Below are positions 56,651 through 64,000 of a DNA stretch of 64,000 bases, piece after piece. Location of the stretch: contig JAKSZT010039123.1 of NCBI GenBank assembly GCA_026826555.1, forward strand, positions 828,196 through 892,195, written 5' to 3'. The stretch is from Tolypeutes matacus. Its lineage: Eukaryota > Chordata > Mammalia > Cingulata > Chlamyphoridae. Within the stretch, counting starts at the first letter, position 1. The number at the start of each line of letters is the position of its first letter. The notes below the pieces were generated by a model. It made no database searches. It saw only the letters and a list, made by a program, of their open reading frames with translations, and was not told the origin of the DNA. Position numbers and translations under genes: made by a program.

Positions 56651-56814
56651 GCTTTTGAAAAATGAGTTATTATACCAAATTGCTAAGAGGTATTTCCTAT
56701 TATAACTGTATCACCCTCTATCCCATATTTCTTTAGCATCTATCCTTATTTACAGAAGCACTGTTTCATTAGCCTACCTGTGCTTCTCAGCAGCTTCTTT
56801 CTTTCAGCAAGAAA

Positions 56815-57000
56815 AATATTCATTTATTCATTTGCACATATATCTCAAAAATATTTTCAAAATAGTCTCCTATATTCCAAATATCATGCTACGTGTTGTA
56901 GACAAAAAAGAATAATATAGTTATTACTATATTCTCATAATATAGTGTGGAAGACAGACAGATTAACCAATAATTAAATGGTAACCAATGAAAAGATATC
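56815..57000 (-). repeat. L2-like fragment, antisense
   Basis: The plus strand begins with a reversed L2 end ('attcatttattcatttgcac') and continues weakly to about 57000. 57005-57395 is not recognised. Confidence 0.45.
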
Positions 57001-57399
57001 CTAGAGGTATGAACCAAGTGCTAGGTAAATATAGTGGGTAAAAATCTCAGTCTACATGCAATGTTGGTGTTTAGAAAATAGTTTCTTTCTTTTTCATAAA
57101 TCAACCTAATTTCTGTTTTGAAATCCCAACCTATTGAGTGGCAGAAAATCAATCACAATAATTTGGGTTTCTCTTCATTTGAGTATAAATTTCGAATGTT
57201 TTATATTGTACCAAAAATTGGGATAGGTGATTGATGGATTTGGCTCTGTCATCTGGAGTGAGATGACTATTTCCCTCTTTAATCATTAGTAAATAATACC
57301 CGCAGGTTGCTATGGATGGACCATCTTCTCTGTCCTTACAGACTCTTTAGATCATCAGATCTTTCCACCATTTCTGGACCACTCTTGGGCATATGAGAC

Positions 57400-57670
57400 A
57401 TGAAATCATCCCTGATTTCTCTCTCTATCCCCCATATCCAATCCATTAGCAAATCCTTCCAGTGTCTTTGGAAATATCAGAATTTTTTATTGTCAGCACT
57501 TCAAAAACACCATCCTTTTGTAAGCACAATTATCTATCACTTGGATAAATTCAGTAGTTTCTTAACCATTCTCCCTCTTTCCATCTTTACCTCTCTTTAC
57601 CACCAAGGTTTGTTTCACCACTGCAAAAGTCTTGTCCTGAAACAGTTTACTCTTTATAATACGACAACAG
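57400..57670 (+). repeat. L2 fragment, reverse transcriptase part
   Basis: The 125-codon frame at 57400-57777 contains a short L2/CR1 RT-like strip (translated 'PHIQSISKS', and later an 'iiyHLDkfssfltilP'-like stretch). It is the same part of the element as at 360-943. It is a relic. Confidence 0.6.
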
Positions 57671-57689
57671 CAATGGTCTGTTGTGATTC

Positions 57690-58125
57690 TATGCCCAAGA
57701 TAATATGCCAAATTGTTTATGGTAAGTGTAAGATACCCATGTCCCAACCCCTGGAACCTGTGAATATATTACGTTAACATAGCAAAAGGGACTTAACAGA
57801 TGTATAAGATTAAGATCCTTGAGATTGGGAGATGATCCTGGATTATCCAGGTAGGTGCAATTTAATCACAAGAATCCCTAAAAGTGGAGAACCATAGAGG
57901 TGGAACCAAGGGAAGGACTTGATCTGCTGTCACTGACTTTGAAGTTAGTAAAAAGGTGCCACAAACCAAAAAATTAGGTGAATCTTTAGAAATTGAAGAG
58001 GTGAAAGAATTGATTCTCCCCTAGAAGCCTCTAGAAAGGAATACATTCTCACAGATAACTTGATTGCAGTCTGGTGGGTCCTGGGTCAGACTTCTGACTT
58101 ACAAAAATGTAAGCTAATAAATTTT
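57690..58125 (+). mobile_element. MaLR-like solo LTR (MLT1 type)
   Basis: Plus-strand order: 'ccctggaacctgtgaatat', 'aaagggacttaacagatg', 'gatcctggattatccaggta', 'tctagaaaggaatacattc', 'ttctgacttacaaaaatgta'. The 3' terminus is missing or decayed. Confidence 0.75.
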
Positions 58126-58199
58126 AAATGTAAGAAAATAAACTTGAAGGCAATAATGAATTATGGAAAGACAGTGAGGTGATAAAATCTGTAATTTAG

Positions 58200-58348
58200 G
58201 GGAGTAGATGTGGCTCAAGCAGTTGAGCACCCACCTCCCACATGGCAGGTCCCTGGTTCAGTTCCCAGTGCTTCCTAAAGAAAACAAACAGACAATGAGC
58301 AAAAACAACAAGTAGACAGTGAGCGTAAACAGCGAGGAGACAACAAGC

Positions 58349-58375
<27 letters not shown>
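58200..58375 (+). mobile_element. tRNA-derived SINE (DAS-type monomer) with long tail
   Basis: Head 'ggggagtagatgtggctcaa', A-box 'tggctcaagcagttgag', B-box 'tggttcagttcc', then a CA/AAC-rich tail with several 'agcaaaaacaac'-like units and about 27 A. An 8-bp duplication, 'taatttag', flanks it (58192-58199 and 58379-58386). Confidence 0.8.
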
Positions 58376-58379
<4 letters not shown>

Positions 58380-58389
58380 AATTTAGAAA

Positions 58390-59145
58390 AATAACTGGTG
58401 GCAGTACAGAGAGGAGATCAAGGGCTCTGTGATTGGAGCAGCTAGAATAAAGGTGAATGAAATACTCCACCCCTGAAGGACATCTCCACCACAATCCCTC
58501 AGGAACTTCAACTTCGGTATGAGCCAAAGAGAATTCATTCCCTCTTCCTTTACTAACCAAATGTGGTTGCTAAAATGACATCTAAGAAAATGAGAAGGAT
58601 TTTCCCAGGGGAGTTACAGATGAGGAAGGGAGGGTAAAGTGTAGGGCAAGGATTGGATAGAAGGTTGAAGAAATGTTCTAGCCACAGTGAACAACTGTGC
58701 TGGTTTTTTTCCCATAGAGAGGCTGACCAACATTAAAGCACTGCAAGGCAGGGCAACAAAAACAAACAGAATTCAACTTCCACTAATTTGTCTAAAATTT
58801 TGAAATCAGGAAGTCTAGGGGGAAGAAAGCTACTTTAATTTTAATAAAGATAAAAATTTTGTATCATTATAAAAATAAAATCTATTTAGAATTCCATTTG
58901 AGGCAGAGTTTGGGACCCAAGAAATAGCTTAATATTGCCTTGGAGAACCAAATGAGAGAAAGCTCAGATGTGAACAGAAGCAGCTGTGTTCAGGGAATTA
59001 AAAATGAGTTCAGTGTGGCTTAAGCACATAGAGTGGAAAGGCAGTGCTTTCAAGGATAAAGGCAGAGAGGGGTCAGGGACAGATGCCTGAGGGCACTGGA
59101 GGCCAAAGCATTGTAAGCAGGGCAATGCTCAGATCAGTTTCATCA
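58390..59145. other. Unassigned stretch
   Basis: No gene and no confidently recognised repeat. Confidence 0.35.
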
Positions 59146-59149
59146 TATT

Positions 59150-59260
59150 ATAATCAGAAGTGTGAGCTCCTTGAAAGTAGAGACTACACCTTTTCTTGAC
59201 AGTGTATGGAGCACAGTATCTGACACATACTAGGCACTTAATAATGCATTAAAATCCCAA
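59150..59260 (+). repeat. L2 3' end fragment
   Basis: Order 'gtgagctccttgaaagtaga', 'gagcacagtatctgacacat', 'aggcacttaataatgc'. Confidence 0.7.
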
Positions 59261-59329
59261 TATTAATATATAGCAATACCAATAACATCAAAAACAATAA
59301 ATAACAACAATGAATAAGAACGTTTTCAG

Positions 59330-59530
59330 TGAGTGTGAAGTATACTGCGCTAAGGCCTTTCCATGGGTTAATATTGAGTTAACTTATTTATTACTTTCTA
59401 TAAATTCATGAATCAGATTTTACTAATACCTTCATGTGAAAATGAAGAACTGGAGGTGGGTGGGTACTTAGTTAGCCTAAGGTCAGTAACTGAGCTGAAC
59501 TTTGGACCTAGACTGTCTGTTTCCAATTGC
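59330..59530 (-). repeat. MIR-like fragment
   Basis: Reverse MIR-like order: 'tactgcgctaaggcctttcc', 'gtgaaaatgaagaactggag', 'agcctaaggtcagtaact'. Confidence 0.6.
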
Positions 59531-59534
59531 TTTG

Positions 59535-60215
59535 AGTTTAAACACTGCTGTGTTGACTCTTCATGGATAGGTGGATGTAGGGAAGTTATTCAAAATATTT
59601 AAGTTCTGGGACAGTAAGAATGGATTTGCCTCTCTATGTGCTGCATGTACCCCCAGTTTATTAGGCCTGGGCTCATGAATGGTTTCAATCCCTTGGGTGT
59701 GGGCTGGAAAAGAGCCTGGGGTTCTGATAACACTGCACTCCTGATCTTGGACTAGTGCTCTTCAGATTGGAAACCTTAGTCCATCCAGCAAGGTTCTCAG
59801 GTTTATAGCTCAGGAGTGATCTTACAGCGTGGGCATCTCTGTTTGCTTCTGTGTCTTGGAAGCTCATAGCTGAATTGTGCTATTTTTTCCCCACTATCCC
59901 ATACATTTCTTGGCAAACATATCCAGAGCTGTGAAAATTTCTGTCTGTTGAAGTGCTTTCTGGGAGAAGATAATGTTTTTATGAGTCCAGGAGATATCTG
60001 ATAAAAAGATCATATTTTCCCAGATTTTTTGACAAACTTCTGGAAAAACATGTATCTTTCCAGACTTTCCCAGGGATCTAGAATCTTGTGACATAAGAAG
60101 AAAAAAACATTCTTTAAACAGGACATTAAAATCTCTTCTCTGCTGCAACTGTCATGGAAATAAATGGTTATCTCATTCTCCTCAGTCATATGGCAGGACC
60201 TTTGAAGGCAATGTC
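59535..60215. other. Unassigned stretch
   Basis: No gene and no recognised repeat. This looks like single-copy sequence. Confidence 0.35.
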
Positions 60216-60219
60216 TTCT

Positions 60220-60259
60220 TTGTACGACTTCTTTTTTTTTTTTTTTTGTACGACTTCTT
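60220..60259 (-). mobile_element. Body-less poly(A) insertion with target-site duplication
   Basis: A perfect 14-bp direct repeat, 'ttgtacgacttctt', lies at 60220-60233 and 60246-60259. Between the copies is nothing but T (60234-60245). This is the layout expected of an L1-type insertion that copied only a poly(A) tail. Confidence 0.6.
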
Positions 60260-60369
60260 GTCAATAAGTGTGTTTAATTAGTTAATATCCTTGAAACTTA
60301 CCAAACTTCTCAATTCATCACTAATTGTTGAAGTCTGTATTGATGGGCAAAGTTTGAAAGCCACTTATG

Positions 60370-60406
60370 GTGAACCCAGGTTTTTTTTTTGTGTGTGTGA
60401 ACCCAG
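60370..60406. repeat. Direct repeat flanking a T/GT tract
   Basis: 'gtgaacccag' occurs at 60370-60379 and 60397-60406, with a G, ten T and a short GT run between. Confidence 0.6.
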
Positions 60407-60668
60407 TTTTATCAGATGCTGTTTTGTCAAGCATGGTTAATGCCTCTACAACAATGGGAAATATACTGGCAGCAGTGTTAGGCTGGATAACTTGGCAGGC
60501 TAGCACCTTTGTGGACTGATGAGGGACATAGAGAGGGCTCACACAATTTTCTTATCTTTATTTAGTCACTGCTTTCTAAGTGGTCATTTGCTATGCCTTA
60601 CACAGATCCTCCCACCTCTCAGGGTATTCCGAATACCCAGCGAAGGCCTTTGGCTCTGAATCAGATGA

Positions 60669-60710
60669 CAGTTGCAACAGCTTCAGTGAACCCCTTCACT
60701 GAAGCAACTG
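60669..60710. repeat. Inverted repeat (hairpin)
   Basis: 'cttcagtgaa' (60681-60690) and 'ttcactgaag' (60695-60704) are perfect reverse complements around 'cccc'. Outer arms 'cagttg' (60669-60674) and 'caactg' (60705-60710) extend the stem with a bulge on one side. Confidence 0.8.
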
Positions 60711-60719
60711 CTTCCCTAC

Positions 60720-63055
60720 CTGAGTTCTATACCTTATGACTGCTGTGAGACTGATAAGTGGTTGGTGAGCAAACTCATAGGTGATCCATGAATAATGCTT
60801 CTCCCTTAACTCTCATACCATTCAAAGCTTTGATCCACAGCCATTCAAGGGTAAAATTACTCTTGAGTGAGCATTGGAATTGTTATCCATTTTTAGGTTT
60901 CTCCGTTGGGGAAGTAAGAGTGAAGTTAGATTGAAAAGAAATTGCCCTGTAGAGTTTGACGTTTGGGGCACAAATTGTTAGCAGGACACGGCTGTGTACA
61001 GATCTCCCCTAGGAATTTCTTTTTCCTTCACCAAGCAGTGCCCGGGCTCCTTATAAAGGCTGTCTTTCTCAAATCTGATAGCTCTCCCATTCTTGAGCTT
61101 TCTCCCTATGTGTTATCCAGGCTAAGAAAAAGTCTAGAGACAGCTTCAGGGGACAGGAGTGAGTAGTTCCCAGCTTTAGGACAGAAGAACCTTTCTGCCC
61201 ATAAGCTGGTGAGGTTGAGATAATTTCTTTGTCTTTGTCTTTCATGTCTCCATTCCCCTTTTCAGTGCTTTAATAGACTCTGTTGCCTGCGACGACCCTC
61301 ACATGGGGCGGGGGGTGGAGTCGGTCAGGATCAAATGACCTCCTTTTCCAGGCTCAAGAATTCTTTTGTGCATGAGGTCAGTGTTTTAGTACATTGCAGA
61401 CTTTTCTAAATATATCAGGCACTCTGTATCTTCAAAATAGGTTATAAAGACCAGAGTAGAACAGTTAAGAGGAAATTTCTGAGCCTGAACTCGGTATTAT
61501 ATATCAACAAATCCATATATTATGTCAATTTAATAAACACATTCTCTCCAAATAAGAAGTGGGAAGAGTGTTTGGGATATGTCTTAGAGGAATTTTCAAG
61601 AATAATTATTTAATATTTGCTTATCAGTTTTAGTGCAAGGACAGTTGGTTTAAGAATCTTAGAGTTAAAAAAAGAAAGAATTAAAAGTGAAAGCTGTCTT
61701 GCACCCTGCCTTTGCTAATACAGTTCCCTGTGTTGGAAGACTTCTATTATATTTAACTTTGGTTCTAGGGGTTGAAAGAGATGCCATGTGAGATAGAAAG
61801 ATAAAGTGAAATAAAGCATTTGGCACACAGGAGGTATTTGATAGAGTACTTCTACTGTTATTAGGGAGAAAGGGTAGTATGAATGATTTGACAATCCATT
61901 AAGATCTTGTTTATGTGCTATAATAAAATGAGATCCTGCTTCCTCACTTTTAAAACAAAATGAGTATGTTTTTAAGATCCTTGACAACTCTCCACTTTAT
62001 CAATTTGAAATTTGAGCAAAGTTCTAGTTGGAAGGATGAATATTCAATTAATAAGAAACTGCTATCTTTCTTCCTATTATAAAATATGCCAATGTGGTTA
62101 CATGAATTTTTCTTCTAATTTGAGGGGGCTGTATACAAAGATGAGAGATATATGCCTTATTATTAAGAATCTACAATTTCTCACTATTTTCAGAAGCAGT
62201 TCATTGATTTATTCAACAAATGCATTTAGATGCTATTGTGCCCGGACTAGCTCCTAGGTGTGAAAACACAGATCTGATAAATATGGCGGAGGGCCTTCCA
62301 CTTTCCTTGGGGCCTCTGCAGTCTCATTAGAAGGCTTTTAAAATATATACATATTTTTTTTTTATCAAAGGACTTGCAGGTTTACAGGAAAAACATGCAG
62401 AAAATACATATTTATCCAAAAATTTTCAGACCTCTTCTCCCCTAAATGTAGTACTCCTACATATTTGCAATTACTCCCGTGACTTCCACCACAGCCATCA
62501 GCTTGATAACTCTCTAACTTTATTAGCTGTGTTGGAAGTCACCAAAATCCATTTTGGGTATGGAGGCAGCTATGTGTCCCAATTCTTGCATGTGATGTCA
62601 CAGGTAATAACGTGAGGATGTCTTTCAACTGAGGTCCACGGGCTGACTCCACTGTCTACTAATTTTGCTATGTTCTTAATTGTCTCTCAATTAATTTTTA
62701 CATCCCATATGGTTTTTAGTACTTAAAGATGCTTTCTGCCTTGAACATTTTTCACTTTTCCTCTCCTCCAATAGAAATACCCTCTTGATCCTACCTTCTG
62801 TAACCAATTATTCTCACTCAAGTACTGGCCCCAGCTTGTTCAGCCAGGAACTGGAATGAAAGTCACCAACTTAACTTATCCTAAAATATATTTTTTCCCA
62901 GAGTCATGTAGAGACATTCTTGTGGTATGAGCTCTACTCCCAACTCTGTCCATTGCACATACTGGCACGCTGTTGTCACTTAAATATGAGTTGAATGAAT
63001 GCATGTAAGAATGGATGAGTGAGGACCAAGTGTATTAAAAACCTAGTGTTCTTCA
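60720..63055. other. Mostly unassigned stretch
   Basis: No gene is visible. About 61790-61860 resembles a reversed L2 or MIR piece. 62345-62450 weakly resembles an antisense L1 3' UTR, as at 30190. The rest is not recognised. Confidence 0.35.
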
Positions 63056-63059
63056 CTAT

Positions 63060-64000
63060 ATTCACATACCATATGGTCTATGTCCAAAGTGTAAAGTCAA
63101 AGGCTCATTCTATTTTCTGCTTATCTATATTCAACTTAACTCTATGAGATTACACAATATATTTAGTTCATAACAGCATAATCATACAGTATTTGTCCTT
63201 TTGTGTGTGGCTTGCTTTACTCAACATAATGTCCTCCAAGTTCATCCATGTTGTCATATGCTTTATGACTTCATTTCTTCTTACAGCTGCATAACATCCT
63301 ATCGTGTGACTACACCACAGTTTGTTTATCCATCCTTGGTTGATGGACACCTGGGTTGTTTCCATCTTTTGGCAATCACAAATAATGCTACTATGAACAT
63401 CAGTGTGCAGATCATATCATTGCTCTCAGATCTTCTGGGTATATACTCAGTAGTGGTATTACCAGGTCACATGGAAAATCTATCTTCACCTTCCTTAGGA
63501 ACTGCCAAACAGACCTCCACAGTGACTGTACCATTCTACATTCCCACCAACAGTGAAGAAGCGTTCCTATCTCTCCACATCCTCTCCAACACTTGTAGTA
63601 CTCTGTCTTTTTAATAGTGACCATTCGGATAAGTGTGAAATGATATCTCATTGTAGTTTTGATTTGCATTTCCCTAATTGCTAGTGATGTTGAACATTTT
63701 TTCACATGTTTTTTTGCCATTTGTATTTCTTCTTTGGACAAATGTCTATTCAGGTCTTTTGCCCATTTTTCAATTGGGTCGTTTGTTTTTTATTATTGAG
63801 TTTTAGCATCTCTTTATATATCATGAATATTAAACCCTTATCAGATATGTGATTTCCAAATATTTTCTCCCACTGAGTCTGCTGCCTTTTCACCATTTTG
63901 ACAAAGTCTTGTGAGGTACAAAAGTGTTTAATTTTGAGGAGATACCATTTATCAATTTTTTCTTTTATTACACATGCTTTGGGTGTAAGTCCAAGAAATC
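63060..64000 (-). mobile_element. LINE-1 ORF2 3' part, runs off the window
   Basis: On the minus strand the C-terminal part of L1 ORF2p is readable. 63741-63412 translates with '[12 protein letters not shown]', '[18 protein letters not shown]' (cysteine-rich C-terminal motif) and '[11 protein letters not shown]'. 63365-63168 continues in another frame with 'GCYAAVRRNEV' and 'TWMNLEDIMLS'. At least one frameshift separates the two parts. The upstream ORF2 (endonuclease, reverse transcriptase) lies beyond 64000. It is better preserved than the L1 at 30190 but inactive as seen. Confidence 0.88.

Noticed and set aside
63201..63614. A 137-codon plus-strand frame
   Set aside because: It is the antisense of the L1 ORF2 end, whose minus-strand translation has the diagnostic motifs.

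Overview
The window is mammalian nuclear DNA, most likely from the nine-banded armadillo (Dasypus) or a close relative. The best clue is a set of young tRNA-derived SINEs with perfect target-site duplications. Their body matches the DAS-SINE family, known only from armadillos. The background is ordinary for a mammal: LINE-1, L2, MIR, MaLR LTRs, an ERVL relic and a U6 retrocopy.

The window is a slice of the class I (fish-like) olfactory receptor cluster. It holds five intact single-exon receptor genes, all on the minus strand. Three are close tandem paralogues of family 51, each 320 aa (5423-6385, 16516-17478, 24836-25798). Further right are OR51E2 (39749-40738) and an OR51F-like gene (50447-51391). 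OR51E2 beside an OR51F-type gene fits the order of the human 11p15 cluster. I saw no receptor pseudogene and no non-receptor protein gene.

The three paralogues share more than their coding exon. Each has a predicted 3' splice site exactly 46 nt upstream of the ATG. Each also has a conserved block 3.1-4.4 kb further upstream that ends in a good minus-strand splice donor. This suggests a duplicated two-exon unit: a non-coding leader exon, an intron, and an exon carrying the whole coding sequence.

The rest is retroelement sequence. 1-5 kb: L2, three L1 3' UTR-like copies and a MaLR-like LTR. 8.4-9 kb: an A-tailed element. 11.4-13.9 kb: an ERVL pol relic ending in a dUTPase-like segment. 15.7-16.2 kb: a MaLR LTR. 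22.3 kb: a DAS SINE. 30-34 kb: an old L1 broken by a chimeric insertion, then a MaLR LTR with internal sequence, then an L1 fragment holding a DAS SINE. 42-46 kb: L2. 47-49 kb: two L1 3' UTR copies facing opposite ways. 51.5 kb: a TA repeat containing a 10-N gap. 52-58 kb: SINEs. 63-64 kb: the 3' part of an L1 ORF2 running off the window.

No new enzyme or defence system is visible. The most unusual signals are: palindrome-centred rearrangements of the SINE B-box arm (one copy deleted, one inverted); poly(T) tracts flanked by target-site duplications with no element body; a SINE/L1 chimera within one pair of target-site duplications; and the shared leader-exon structure of the three receptor paralogues. 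All repeat names rest on recognition by eye, and their edges are approximate unless a target-site duplication is given.
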